A stretch of DNA of 64,000 nucleotides, from positions 992,001 through 1,056,000 of the forward strand of contig NZ_JAFBCT010000001.1 of assembly GCF_016907835.1 (NCBI RefSeq), in the 5' to 3' direction. The position numbers were made by a program, and so were the translations under genes. The stretch comes from Agromyces cerinus (lineage in GTDB: Bacteria > Actinomycetota > Actinomycetes > Actinomycetales > Microbacteriaceae). Below, in pieces: positions 35,347 to 44,911 of this stretch (the stretch's first letter is position 1; every line of letters starts with the position of its first letter). The notes below the pieces were generated by a model. It was not told the DNA's origin. It saw only the letters and a list, made by a program, of their open reading frames with translations, and did no database searches.

Positions 35347-36001
35347 CTCGTCGCTGCTGGCGGAGGTCGTGAGCCTGCGCGAGCAGGTGGAGCGCGCGAT
35401 GTCGTCGCGCATCGTGTCGGGCGAATACGAGCCGGGTGCCGTGCTCACCGTGCCCACGATGGCCGCCGAGTTCGGGGTCAGTGCCACGCCCGTGCGCGAG
35501 GCGATGCTGAACCTCGCCCGCCGCGGGTTCCTGTCGCCGATGCGCAATCGCGGCTTCCGCGTGACCGAGGTCTCGCTCGACGAGCTCCGGCAGTTGCGCG
35601 AGGTGCGACTGCTGCTCGAGGTGCCGCCGATGCGCCAGCTCGCCGGCACAATGTCGGAGCAGGATGCCGAGAGGCTTCGCCAGCTCGCCGCAGAGATCGT
35701 GCGCGCCGGCGACGAGGGCCGGTTCCAGGACTACCTCGAGGCCGACACGACCTTCCACCTGACGCTGCTCGGGTTGACCGGCAACCAGTTCCTCGTCTCG
35801 CTGGTGGGTGAGCTGCGTCAGCAGACGCGGTTGACCGGGCTCGTCGAGCTCGCGGAGCAGGGCGCCTTGACCGAATCGGCGCTCGAGCACGCCGAGCTCG
35901 TGCAGCTCCTGCTCGACGGCGAGGGCGATGCGGCGACCGCGTTGATGCGTCGCCACATCGGGCATGTGGGCGGCATCTGGAGCGGCGAGCACGAGGACTG
36001 A
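35339..36001 (+). CDS. GntR-family regulator, FCD subfamily; likely hydroxyproline regulon repressor
   Basis: A 220-residue regulator. The N-terminal winged helix includes GEYEPGAVLTVPTMAAEFGV then SATPVREAMLNLARRGFLS (residues 28-66). The C-terminal FCD domain keeps its metal-binding residues in EADTTFHLTLL, HAEL and RRHIGH, so it should sense a small organic acid or amino acid. It is 181 bases upstream of the liv operon, and near-identical palindromes occur at that promoter and at two further promoters in the locus, so it most likely controls all three. The ligand is inferred to be hydroxyproline or a pathway intermediate; this is not shown by the sequence. Confidence 0.9.
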   Translation: MNDSSLLAEVVSLREQVERAMSSRIVSGEYEPGAVLTVPTMAAEFGVSATPVREAMLNLARRGFLSPMRNRGFRVTEVSLDELRQLREVRLLLEVPPMRQLAGTMSEQDAERLRQLAAEIVRAGDEGRFQDYLEADTTFHLTLLGLTGNQFLVSLVGELRQQTRLTGLVELAEQGALTESALEHAELVQLLLDGEGDAATALMRRHIGHVGGIWSGEHED

Positions 36002-36101
36002 CGCCGCCGCTCGTCCGTCGTCTGCTGGGTCATCCGTCGTGGTGATCGGCGACCCTTCGCGGCCGTGATGCAGTGCTGATGCACCGCTCGCCGTTGCCGG
36101 C

Positions 36102-36141
36102 TTGCGCTGCGCGCCGCTGGCAGTAATATGTCACATATCGC
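36102..36141 (+). promoter_or_regulatory. Promoter with GntR operator, site 1 (liv operon)
   Basis: TTGCGC (36102-36107), 16-base spacer, TAATAT (36124-36129). The -10 is part of GTAATATGTCACATATCGC (36123-36141), whose core ATATGT-C-ACATAT is a perfect palindrome. A bound repressor would cover the -10. The liv start codon is at 36183. Confidence 0.75.
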
Positions 36142-36182
36142 CGCCCGGCGATGAGGCACTGTCGTACTCGAAGGAGAGTCAC

Positions 36183-37364
36183 ATGCAGTTCGGAACTCGG
36201 CGCCGCAAGCGCCTCCTCCACGTCGCCGCCGCAGCCGGCGTGCTCGCGCTGACCGCGGGATGCTCGAGCGGTCTCGCCGGCGGAGGGTCGGAGTCTGCCG
36301 CCGACGGACCCATCAAGATCGGCATGCTCGCGCCGTTCTCGGGCAGCGAGTCCGCGTTCGGCGAGTACATGCAGAACGGCGCGCAGCTCGCGGTGAACGA
36401 GATCAACGCCGACGGCGGCGTGCTCGGTCGCGACCTCGAGCTGCTCGTCGAAGACGATGCGTGCGACGCGACGACCGCGGTCTCGGGCGCCAACAAGCTC
36501 GTCACCGACGGCATCGTCGCCTCGGTCGGCGGCTACTGCTCGGGCGCCACGCTCCCGACGCTGCCGATCTTCGACGAGGCCGGCATCCCGATGGTGATCC
36601 CGGCGGCGAACTCGAACGAACTCGTCGACCAGAGCCTGCCCGGCGTCTTCCTCATCAACGGCACCGGTGACCAGCAGGCCCAAGCGGCCGTGACGTACGC
36701 GAAGCAGATCGGCGCGACGAACGTCGCGGTCGTCGACGACGCCACGAGCTACTCGGCCGACCTCGCCGGCGCATTCACCGAGCAGGCCACCGCCGCCGGG
36801 CTCGACGTCGTCGTGAGCGAGACCATCACCCCCGGTGAGAACGACTACTCCGCCGTCGCGACGACGCTCGCGACCGAGAAGCCGGCGCTTGTCTACTGGA
36901 CCGGCTACTACCAGGAGGGCGGACTCATCGCCCGTCAGTCGCAGGATGCCGGATACGACGGCGTGTTCCTCGTCGCCGACGGCTCGGTCGACGCCAAGTT
37001 CGCCGAGATCGCGGGCGAGGGCTACACCGAGAACGTCGTGGGCACCTTCACGCAGACGCCCGACATGATCGACGGCGCCGACCAGTGGATCGCCGACTAC
37101 GAGGAGCTCGCCGGCGACCCGCCCGGACCCTACTCGACCCAGGCGTACGACGCCGTGCGCGTGATGGCGCAGGCCATCGAAGACGCCGGCGACACCGAGT
37201 TCGACAACGTGGTGGCCGGTCTCGAGGGCCTGAAGGACTTCGACACCTTCGCAGGGCCCCTCACGTTCACCGACACCCACACCCTGTCGGGCGGCGGATT
37301 CGTGATCGTCGCCATCGACCCCGCGACCGGCGCGTTCGTCCTCGAGGACGACCTGCAGGGTTGA
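36183..37364 (+). CDS. Branched-chain amino acid ABC transporter substrate-binding lipoprotein (LivK type)
   Basis: A 393-residue periplasmic-binding-type lipoprotein anchored outside the membrane. The signal peptide has RRRKRLL, a hydrophobic core and lipobox LTAGC with Cys27. The mature part starts IKIGMLAPFSGSESAFGEYM and continues with VNEINADGGVLGRDLELLVEDD, the type I LivJ/LivK fold. Context (all Liv components, then hydroxyproline-degrading enzymes) argues that it binds hydroxyproline or proline rather than leucine; that is inference. ATG 36183 has AAGGAGAG upstream. Confidence 0.88.
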   Translation: MQFGTRRRKRLLHVAAAAGVLALTAGCSSGLAGGGSESAADGPIKIGMLAPFSGSESAFGEYMQNGAQLAVNEINADGGVLGRDLELLVEDDACDATTAVSGANKLVTDGIVASVGGYCSGATLPTLPIFDEAGIPMVIPAANSNELVDQSLPGVFLINGTGDQQAQAAVTYAKQIGATNVAVVDDATSYSADLAGAFTEQATAAGLDVVVSETITPGENDYSAVATTLATEKPALVYWTGYYQEGGLIARQSQDAGYDGVFLVADGSVDAKFAEIAGEGYTENVVGTFTQTPDMIDGADQWIADYEELAGDPPGPYSTQAYDAVRVMAQAIEDAGDTEFDNVVAGLEGLKDFDTFAGPLTFTDTHTLSGGGFVIVAIDPATGAFVLEDDLQG

Positions 37365-37419
37365 CGCAGCGGGGCGGGGCTCAGGCCCCGCCCCGACTCG
37401 TCGGAAGGATTCCTCTGCA

Positions 37420-38310
37420 ATGATGCAGCTCATCTGGAACGGTCTCATCGTCGGATCGTTCTACGCCCTCGTCGCGCTCGGCTACAGCATGGTCTACGGG
37501 ATCATCAAGCTGCTGAACTTCGCGCACGGCGACATCTACATGCTCGGCGCCTTCGTCGGGTTCTTCACGCTCTCGGCGTTCGGCATCTCGAACGAGACCT
37601 CGATCCCGCTCCTGCTCGTGGTGCTCCTGCTGTCGATGGTCACCACCGGCCTCATCGGCGTCGGCATCGAACGCATCGCCTACCGGCCGCTCCGCCGGAG
37701 CCCGCGGCTCGCGGTGCTCATCACGGCGATCGGCGTCTCGTTCACGCTCGAGTACGGTGTGCGCCAGATCTTCGGGCCGAACCCCGAGGCGTTCCCCATC
37801 CGGCTCGAGTCGAGCGGGTTCGACGTGCTCGGCATGCGCGTCACCGCCTCGCAGATCGTGCTCGTCGTCATCGCGGCCGTGCTCATGCTCGTGCTCGCCC
37901 ACATCGTGGAGCGCACACGGCAGGGGCGCGCGATGCGTGCGATCGCCCTCGACCCGACCGGCGCGCAGCTGATGGGCGTCAACGTCGACCGGGTGATCGC
38001 GATGGTGTTCTTCATCGGATCCGCGCTCGCCGGCGCCGCCGGTGTCATGGCCGGCGCCTACTACGGATCGATCGACTTCCTCATGGGCTTCATCATCGGG
38101 TTGAAGGCCTTCACCGCCGCAGTCATCGGCGGCATCGGCAACCTGTACGGCGCCATGCTCGGCGGCGTGCTGCTCGGCATGCTCGAGTCGTTCGGCTCGG
38201 CCTGGTTCGGCGGCGAATGGCGGGATGTGTTCGCCTTCGGGTTCCTCATCCTGTTCCTGACGCTGAAACCCACGGGCCTGCTCGGCGCCCGCGTCGTGGA
38301 GAGGATGTGA
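37420..38310 (+). CDS. Branched-chain amino acid ABC transporter permease LivH type
   Basis: A 296-residue inner-membrane permease with about eight hydrophobic segments. It begins LIWNGLIVGSFYALVALGYS, a hallmark of LivH, followed by MVYGIIKLLNFAHGD. The EAA-like cytoplasmic contact is around RAIALDPTGAQLMGV, and the later segment IIGLKAFTAAVIGG is also typical. It follows the binding protein by 55 bases and precedes LivM by one base. It would form the heterodimeric channel with LivM. Confidence 0.9.
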   Translation: MMQLIWNGLIVGSFYALVALGYSMVYGIIKLLNFAHGDIYMLGAFVGFFTLSAFGISNETSIPLLLVVLLLSMVTTGLIGVGIERIAYRPLRRSPRLAVLITAIGVSFTLEYGVRQIFGPNPEAFPIRLESSGFDVLGMRVTASQIVLVVIAAVLMLVLAHIVERTRQGRAMRAIALDPTGAQLMGVNVDRVIAMVFFIGSALAGAAGVMAGAYYGSIDFLMGFIIGLKAFTAAVIGGIGNLYGAMLGGVLLGMLESFGSAWFGGEWRDVFAFGFLILFLTLKPTGLLGARVVERM

Positions 38311-38311
38311 C

Positions 38312-39487
38312 ATGGTGCGCGATCTGGATCACGCCCTGAAGCACGTGTCGTTGCGTGCCCCCGCGCCCCAGTTCGAGCGGCCTCGGCCGCCGAAGGGCGT
38401 CTTCACCTCCCAGCAGGGCTTCATGCGCGCGCTCGGCCTGCTGGCCGTCGTCCTGGTGGCGGTGCTTCCGTTCATGGATGCCTCGCGCTACACGATGTCG
38501 ATCGCCACGAGTGCGCTCATCTACGTGATGCTCTGCATGGGCCTGAACGTCGTGGTCGGCTATGCCGGCCTCCTCGACCTCGGCTACATCGCCTTCTTCG
38601 CCGTCGGCGCGTACGTCTCTGGCATCTTCACGACGGTGCTCGGCTGGCCCATGTGGGCCGCGCTCATCGCGACGATCGTGGCCTGCATCACGGCGGGCAT
38701 CATCATCGGCGCGCCGACGCTGCGCCTCCGGAGCGACTACCTGGCGATCGTGACCCTCGGGTTCGGCGAGATCATCCGCATCACCGCCAACAACCTGAAG
38801 ATAACCGGCGGCCCGTCGGGCATCCACGGCATCCCGTCCTGGAGCTTCGGGCCGTGGGGCTTCGACGACGGGTTCAACCTGCTCGGCATCGACTTCCCCG
38901 AGCGCGTGGTGTTCTACTACTTCGTCGCAGCCGTGGTGATCGTCGTCGGCGTGATCGGTGCCGGGCGGCTCGCGAAGGGCCGGCTCGGGCGGGCCTGGAA
39001 GGCCGTGCGCGACGACGAGGACGCCGCCGAGGCGATGGGCATCAACACCTACATGGCCAAGATCTCGGCGTACATCATCGGTGCCGTCTGGGCCGGCATG
39101 GCGGGTCAGCTGATGGCGACCCACCTCTCGGCGATCAGCCCGAACAGCTTCCAGTTCCTCTACTCGGCCCTCATCCTGATGGCCGTGGTGCTCGGCGGCA
39201 TGGGCTCGACGCCCGGCGTCATCATCGGCGCGCTGTTCGTGTCGCTCGCACCCGAGCTGCTGCGCGACTTCGCCGAGTGGCGCTACCTCATCTTCGGCGT
39301 GCTGCTCGTCGTCGTCATGCTGTTCCGTCCGTCGGGGCTCTGGCCCGCCACCGCCGTGCTGCCGTGGCTGCGGCGCACCCGTCCGACGCCGCCGGCGTTC
39401 ACCGAGGCGACGGCCGTGCCGGCGAGCGTCATGGAGTCGGTCGACGGCACGCCGACGACCGATGCGCACGAAGGAGATCGCGCATGA
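38312..39487 (+). CDS. Branched-chain amino acid ABC transporter permease LivM type
   Basis: A 391-residue permease. After about 45 polar residues come roughly ten membrane segments, including VMLCMGLNVVVGYAGLLDLG, the LivM signature, and TLRLRSDYLAIVTLGFGEII. The coupling loop is RAWKAVRDDEDAAEAMGIN. The C-terminal 45 residues are soluble. It begins one base after LivH and its TGA overlaps the LivG ATG, so all subunits are made together. Confidence 0.9.
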   Translation: MVRDLDHALKHVSLRAPAPQFERPRPPKGVFTSQQGFMRALGLLAVVLVAVLPFMDASRYTMSIATSALIYVMLCMGLNVVVGYAGLLDLGYIAFFAVGAYVSGIFTTVLGWPMWAALIATIVACITAGIIIGAPTLRLRSDYLAIVTLGFGEIIRITANNLKITGGPSGIHGIPSWSFGPWGFDDGFNLLGIDFPERVVFYYFVAAVVIVVGVIGAGRLAKGRLGRAWKAVRDDEDAAEAMGINTYMAKISAYIIGAVWAGMAGQLMATHLSAISPNSFQFLYSALILMAVVLGGMGSTPGVIIGALFVSLAPELLRDFAEWRYLIFGVLLVVVMLFRPSGLWPATAVLPWLRRTRPTPPAFTEATAVPASVMESVDGTPTTDAHEGDRA

Positions 39488-40322
39488 GCGCCCTGCTCGA
39501 GGTCAGCGACCTCAGACTGCAGTTTGGCGGGGTGACCGCTGTCGACGGCCTCAGCTTCGAGGTGCGCGAGGGCGAGATCCTCGCCGTCATCGGCCCGAAC
39601 GGCGCCGGCAAAACGAGCGCGTTCAACTGCATCTCGGGCTTCTACCTCCCGACAGCGGGTTCGGTGGTCTTCGACGGCAAGGCGATCGTGCGGTCGGTTC
39701 CGGCCATCTGGCGCCGGCTCGGGCTCGTGAACCTCCTGCAGAGCTTCGGCTTCTACCGGGTGCTCCCGTCGCGGGTCACGAAGTGGGGGATGGCGCGCAC
39801 CTTCCAGAACCTCCGGTTGTTCCGAGAGCTCTCGGTGCTCGAGAACGTCACGACCGCGATGCACGCGAACCTCCGCGAGGGCTTCTGGGCGACCCTGCTG
39901 CACACGCCCGGCTACCGCCGGGCCGAGGCGGCGTGCGTCCGCGAGGCGCGGGGCTGGCTCGACTTCGTCGGATTCGAGGACGACGAGCAGCTCTACGTCA
40001 CGCAGCTGCCGTACGGCGAGCAGCGCCGGGTCGAGATCGCACGTGCGCTCGCCACGAGTCCGAAGCTCCTGCTGCTCGACGAACCCGCCGCGGGCCTGAA
40101 CTTCAACGAGAAGCAGGCGCTCATGCGGCTCATCCGCAGGATCAGGGGGCTCGGCGTCGCCGTCGTGCTCATCGAACACGACATGGGGCTCGTCATGGAA
40201 CTCGCGGAGCGAATCGTGGTGCTGAACTACGGCAAGGAGATCGCCGACGGCGCCCCGGAGGATGTGAAGCGGAACCCCGCCGTGATCGAGGCCTACCTCG
40301 GCGTCGACGAGAGCGAGGACGC

Positions 40323-40326
<4 letters not shown>
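39484..40326 (+). CDS. Branched-chain amino acid ABC transporter ATPase LivG type
   Basis: A 280-residue ATP-binding subunit. Walker A GPNGAGKT is near residue 39, Walker B LLLLDEPAAGLN near 200, and the H-loop is in LIEHDMGLVM. The signature segment reads LPYGEQRRVEIARAL instead of the classical LSGGQ. Compared with typical LivG, about 25 extra residues (around WRRLGLVNLLQSFGFYRVLP) are inserted between the Walker A region and GMARTFQNLRLF; related amino acid ATPases have variable loops there. The ATG overlaps the LivM stop. Confidence 0.9.
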
Positions 40327-41039
<713 letters not shown>

Positions 41040-41060
41040 CTGGCGACGAGGAGGTGCATC

Positions 41061-42218
41061 GTGCGCGTCGCGGTGATCGGTTCGGGCGTCGTGGGTGCCG
41101 CATGTGCGCTCGCGCTCATCGAGGGCGGCGCGGAGGTGGTCGTGATCGACCGGGTCGGCGTGGCCGGCGAGACATCCAGTCGCTGCGAGGGCAACCTGCT
41201 CGTCAGCGACAAGGCGCCGGGCGCAGAGGCCGACCTCGCGGTCGCCTCGAACGCGATGTGGCGGGTGCTCGCCGAGCGACTCGACGCCGACCGGCCGTCG
41301 AGCCAGCCGGCGACCGAGTTCGAGGCGAAGGGCGGCATCGTCGTCGCGTTCGGCGAGGGTGAGGCGGCGCTCGAGCGGTTCGCCGCCGCGCAGCGCGCCA
41401 CCGGCATCCGCGCCGAGGCGATGGATGTCGCGGCGCTCGCCGCGGCCGAGCCGTTCCTGTCTCCCGAGGTCGTGCACGCCGTGCACTATCCCGACGACGC
41501 CCAGATCCAGCCGTCGACGGCGACGCAGGCCCTGCTCGACACGGCGGTGCGAGGCGGGGCCCGACTCGTGATCGGCGAGGTGACCGGCCCGCTCGGCCGA
41601 GCGGGTCGCCTCACCGGCGTGGCGACGACGGCCGGGCCGATCGAGGCCGACGTCGTCGTGAACTGCGCGGGCCCGTGGGCCGGCGAGGTCGCGAGGCGGC
41701 TCGGCGCCCGCCTCGACATCCGGCCGCGGCGCGGCGTGATCCTCGTCACGACACCGATGCCGCAGCGCGTCTTCCACAAGGTCTACGACAGCGACTACGT
41801 CGGCGCGGTCGGCTCGGGCGACGCCGCCCTGCAGACCTCCACCGTCGTCGAATCCACCCCTGGTGGCACCGTCCTGATCGGCTCGAGCCGCGAGCGGGTC
41901 GGCTTCGACGACCGGCCCGGTGTCGCGCCGGCGGCGGCGATCGCCGCGAAGGCGGTGCGCCTGTTCCCCTTCCTCGAGCAGACGCTGCTGCTGCGCAGCT
42001 ACTTCGGGTTCCGCCCGTACGCGCCCGACCACCTGCCCGTGATCGGCGCCGACCCCGACGTCGCCGGGCTCGTGCACGCGACCGGCCACGAGGGCGCGGG
42101 CATCGGCCTCGCGCCCGCGACCGCCGAACTCGTCGCGCACGCCGTGCTCGGCGCACCGACCGCCCTCGACCCCACCCCGTTCCTCCCGGGCCGGGCCAGC
42201 CTGCAGGAGACCGCATGA
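41061..42218 (+). CDS. D-hydroxyproline dehydrogenase, FAD-containing beta-type subunit (DAO family)
   Basis: A 385-residue DAO-family flavoprotein. The FAD motif VIGSGVVGAACALALIEGG is at the N-terminus, NCAGPWAGEVARRL is in the middle, and the C-terminus has HATGHEGAGIGLAPATAELV. In heteromeric D-hydroxyproline dehydrogenases (HcnC-like beta subunit) this chain oxidises the C-N bond of cis-4-hydroxy-D-proline. Here it is followed with 4-base overlaps by a small [2Fe-2S] protein and an FAD/NAD-type subunit, the three-chain arrangement known from hydroxyproline and nopaline/octopine oxidases. Assignment to D-hydroxyproline rests on its neighbours. Confidence 0.85.
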   Translation: MRVAVIGSGVVGAACALALIEGGAEVVVIDRVGVAGETSSRCEGNLLVSDKAPGAEADLAVASNAMWRVLAERLDADRPSSQPATEFEAKGGIVVAFGEGEAALERFAAAQRATGIRAEAMDVAALAAAEPFLSPEVVHAVHYPDDAQIQPSTATQALLDTAVRGGARLVIGEVTGPLGRAGRLTGVATTAGPIEADVVVNCAGPWAGEVARRLGARLDIRPRRGVILVTTPMPQRVFHKVYDSDYVGAVGSGDAALQTSTVVESTPGGTVLIGSSRERVGFDDRPGVAPAAAIAAKAVRLFPFLEQTLLLRSYFGFRPYAPDHLPVIGADPDVAGLVHATGHEGAGIGLAPATAELVAHAVLGAPTALDPTPFLPGRASLQETA

Positions 42219-42457
42219 TCCGCATCACCGTCGACGCCGAGCCGCTCGAGGGGCGCGACGGCCAGACCATCGCCGGGGTGCTCATCGGCGCCGGCCGCAC
42301 CGCGTGGCGCACGGCGCAGACCGGCGATCGCGGCGTGTTCTGCGGCATCGGCGTCTGCCACGACTGCCTCGTGACCGTGAACGGCGTCGAAGGGGTGCGG
42401 GCGTGTCAGCGCGAGGCCGTCGACGGCGACCGTGTGGAGCGCGAGGTGCGGGCGTGA
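42215..42457 (+). CDS. Small [2Fe-2S] subunit of the D-hydroxyproline dehydrogenase
   Basis: An 80-residue ferredoxin-like protein. It has the plant-type cluster arrangement CGIGVCHDC followed 12 residues later by another cysteine (C-x4-C-x2-C-x12-C), after a beta-rich N-terminus containing TVDAEPLEG. Such HcnA-like chains pass electrons between the flavin subunits of D-hydroxyproline or amino acid oxidases. ATG 42215 overlaps the preceding stop, and its own stop overlaps the next GTG, so the three subunits are translated in step. Confidence 0.88.
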   Translation: MIRITVDAEPLEGRDGQTIAGVLIGAGRTAWRTAQTGDRGVFCGIGVCHDCLVTVNGVEGVRACQREAVDGDRVEREVRA

Positions 42458-43941
42458 CGGGCATCGGCGTGGGCGTGGGCGCGGGCGCCCGTGGCGCGAG
42501 GCGCGTCGCGATCCTCGGAGGCGGACCCGCCGGCCTCGCTGCGGCCCAGGCCGCCCTCGCCGCCGGAGCCCGCGTCACACTGCTCGACGAGGGCGGCCGG
42601 CTCGGCGGCCAGTACTGGCGGCATCACGAACAGCTCACCGACCGCCGCCTCCAGCACGGCTGGGCGCGGTTCGAGCGGCTCAGGGGAGTGCTCGACCGTG
42701 CCGAGGTGCACAACGGTGCGAGCGTGTGGTCGGCCGAGGCATCCGATGGCACCTTGCGCCTGCGCGCCGTCGTCGGCCCTGCGGATGCCGCGGGGCGCAC
42801 GGCGCTCGAGGTCGAAGCCGACGCCGTGGTCGTCGCGACCGGCGCGCACGATCTCGCCCTCCCGCTGCCGGGCTGGACCCTTCCGGGTGTCACCACCGCC
42901 GGCGCCGCCCAGGCGCTCGCGAAGCGCGACGGCGTCACCGTGGGGCGGCGCACGGTCGTGAGCGGTGCCGGTCCGTTCCTGCTGCCCGTCGCGCAGTCGC
43001 TCGCCGTCGCGGGTTCCGAGGTCGTCGGGGTGCACGAGGCGTCGCGCCTCGGCGGTCTCGCGGCCGGGTGGTTGCCGCGGCCGTGGCAGCTCGCGGGCAA
43101 GGCGGGCGAACTCGTCGAATACGTCGGCGCCCTCGCGCGCCACCGCATCCCGTACCGGGTCGGCAGCGGCGTGGTGCGGGTGCTCGGCACCGACCGGGTG
43201 GAGGGCGTCGTCATCGCTGCACTCGACGCCGACTGGCGGCCGGTTCCCGGCACCGAGCGCGAGGTCGCGTGCGACTCCGTGGCGCTCGGGCACGGCTTCA
43301 CGCCGCGCCTCGAGGTGGCGATCGCCCTCGGTGCGGCGATCGAGGGGGATCGCCGCGGCCGGTTCGTCGTCGTCGACGACGCGCAGCGCACGAGCGCGGC
43401 CGGCGTCTACGCAGCCGGGGAGATCACGGGCATCGGCGGTGCGGATGCCGCGCTCGCCGAGGGTGCCGTGGCGGGCTTCATGGCCGCCGGCGGTTCGCTC
43501 GACGATGACCGCATGCGCGGCCCGCTCGCGGTGCGGCGGCGCATGCGCGCCTTCGCGGCGAGACTCGAGCGTGCCCACGGCATCCGGCCGGGCTGGACAT
43601 CGTGGCTCGCCGACGACACCGTGGTGTGCCGCTGCGAGAACGTCACGCGCCGCACGATCGCCGACCGGGCCGATGCGCCGCTGCGCGCGATGAAGCTCGC
43701 GACACGGGCCGGGCTCGGCGCCTGCCAGGGGCGCACGTGCGGCCGGGCGGTCGAGGCGGTCGTGGCCGCGGCCGGCGGTGCGCCCGAGGGGTTCGACCGC
43801 CGACCGGTGCTCGCGCCGGTGCGGCTCGGCGAGGTGGCGGCGGTCGGGCGGGGGAGCGACAGCGGCGCGGTCGCCGTCGAGACCGCGATCTCGACCGCCG
43901 GCCGTGGCGAATCGGCAGTTGCCGCCGCCGAACCACAGTAG
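42454..43941 (+). CDS. D-hydroxyproline dehydrogenase, FAD/NAD-type alpha subunit
   Basis: A 495-residue flavoprotein (HcnB-like alpha chain). The first nucleotide-binding motif is ILGGGPAGLAAAQAALAAG near residue 20 and the second is VVSGAGPFLLPVAQSLAVAG near residue 169. Residues about 390-430 hold a BFD-like [2Fe-2S] site: CRCENVTRRT and later GACQGRTCG. It would take electrons from the beta chain through the small ferredoxin subunit and pass them to an unidentified acceptor. The GTG start overlaps the ferredoxin stop. The last 50 residues are low-complexity and probably disordered. Confidence 0.85.
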   Translation: MTGIGVGVGAGARGARRVAILGGGPAGLAAAQAALAAGARVTLLDEGGRLGGQYWRHHEQLTDRRLQHGWARFERLRGVLDRAEVHNGASVWSAEASDGTLRLRAVVGPADAAGRTALEVEADAVVVATGAHDLALPLPGWTLPGVTTAGAAQALAKRDGVTVGRRTVVSGAGPFLLPVAQSLAVAGSEVVGVHEASRLGGLAAGWLPRPWQLAGKAGELVEYVGALARHRIPYRVGSGVVRVLGTDRVEGVVIAALDADWRPVPGTEREVACDSVALGHGFTPRLEVAIALGAAIEGDRRGRFVVVDDAQRTSAAGVYAAGEITGIGGADAALAEGAVAGFMAAGGSLDDDRMRGPLAVRRRMRAFAARLERAHGIRPGWTSWLADDTVVCRCENVTRRTIADRADAPLRAMKLATRAGLGACQGRTCGRAVEAVVAAAGGAPEGFDRRPVLAPVRLGEVAAVGRGSDSGAVAVETAISTAGRGESAVAAAEPQ

Positions 43942-43959
43942 TAATATGTCACATACTAC
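43919..43959 (+). promoter_or_regulatory. Promoter with GntR operator, site 2 (catabolic operon)
   Basis: TTGCCG (43919-43924), 17-base spacer, TAATAT (43942-43947). The operator GTAATATGTCACATACTAC (43941-43959) pairs at 8 of 9 positions around the central C. It starts inside the end of the upstream coding region and lies 38 bases before the deaminase ATG. Confidence 0.75.
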
Positions 43960-43996
43960 CGATCCGCGAACAACGGACCAGAGAACGGAAGATCAG

Positions 43997-44911
43997 ATGA
44001 CCAGCACCATGGACCTCGGCGGCGTCGTCGTCGCCACGACGCTCGCCTTCACCGAAGACGACTCGGCGCCCGCCGGGCTCGCGGTGGACTACGACAAGTT
44101 CGCCGAGCACGTCGACTTCCTGATGAGCAACGGATGCCGCGGCGTCGGCCCCAACGGCTCGCTCGGCGAGTATTCATCGCTCACCGACGAGGAGCGGCGC
44201 AAGGTGATCCAGGTCGCCGTCGAGGCCGTCGACGGACGCGGCATCGTCATCGCCGGCGCGCACGGCGTCGGCAGCCACCAGGCCCGCAAGTGGGCCGAAT
44301 GGGCCCGCGAAGACGGCGCCGATGGCGTGCTGCTGCTGCCGCCCACGCTCTACCGCGCCAACGAGGGCGAGGTCATCGCGCACTACGAGGAGGTGGCCAA
44401 GGTCGGGCTGCCGATCATGGCGTACAACAACCCCTTCGACACCAAGGTCGACCTCGTGCCGTCACTCGTGGCGAAGCTCGCCGAGATTCCCGAGGTCGTC
44501 GCGATCAAGGAGTTCTCGGGCGACGTGCGCCGGGTCTACGAGATCAAGGAACTCTGCGACATCGACATCATCGCGGGCGCCGACGACGTGCTGTTCGAGC
44601 TCATGGTGAACGGTGCCGTCGGTTGGTTCGCCGGCTACCCGAACGCCTTCCCGAAGGAGGCCGTCGAGCTCTACAACCTGCTCGTCGAGGGCAAGTGGCA
44701 CGAGGCGCGCGAGCTCTACACGCAGCTCGTGGCCGTCTTCCGCTGGGACTCGCGCACCGAGTTCGTGCAGGCGATCAAGCTCTCGATGGACATCTGCGGC
44801 AACTCCTACGGCGGGCCGACCCGTCCGCCGCGCGGACCGCTGAGCGACGAGCAGCGCGCCCAGGTCACGGTCGACACCGAGCGGGCGCTCGCCGCCCTGG
44901 CGGCCCGCTGA
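43997..44911 (+). CDS. DapA-family lyase, probable 1-pyrroline-4-hydroxy-2-carboxylate deaminase
   Basis: A 304-residue class I aldolase-fold protein. Schiff-base Lys171 is in VVAIKEFSG and the conserved Tyr143 in MAYNNP; the substrate loop is GVGPNGSLGEYSSLTDEER. In hydroxyproline degradation this family converts 1-pyrroline-4-hydroxy-2-carboxylate to 2-oxoglutarate semialdehyde with release of ammonia. The position between D-hydroxyproline dehydrogenase and 2-oxoglutarate semialdehyde dehydrogenase genes strongly favours that role over lysine biosynthesis. ATG 43997 is used; ATG 43946 would lie inside the operator. The stop shares TGATG with the next gene. Confidence 0.87.
   Translation: MTSTMDLGGVVVATTLAFTEDDSAPAGLAVDYDKFAEHVDFLMSNGCRGVGPNGSLGEYSSLTDEERRKVIQVAVEAVDGRGIVIAGAHGVGSHQARKWAEWAREDGADGVLLLPPTLYRANEGEVIAHYEEVAKVGLPIMAYNNPFDTKVDLVPSLVAKLAEIPEVVAIKEFSGDVRRVYEIKELCDIDIIAGADDVLFELMVNGAVGWFAGYPNAFPKEAVELYNLLVEGKWHEARELYTQLVAVFRWDSRTEFVQAIKLSMDICGNSYGGPTRPPRGPLSDEQRAQVTVDTERALAALAAR

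Noticed and set aside
43946..43996. ATG 43946 as the start of the DapA-family gene
   Set aside because: It lies within the operator and at the expected transcription start; ATG 43997 gives the conserved N-terminus.
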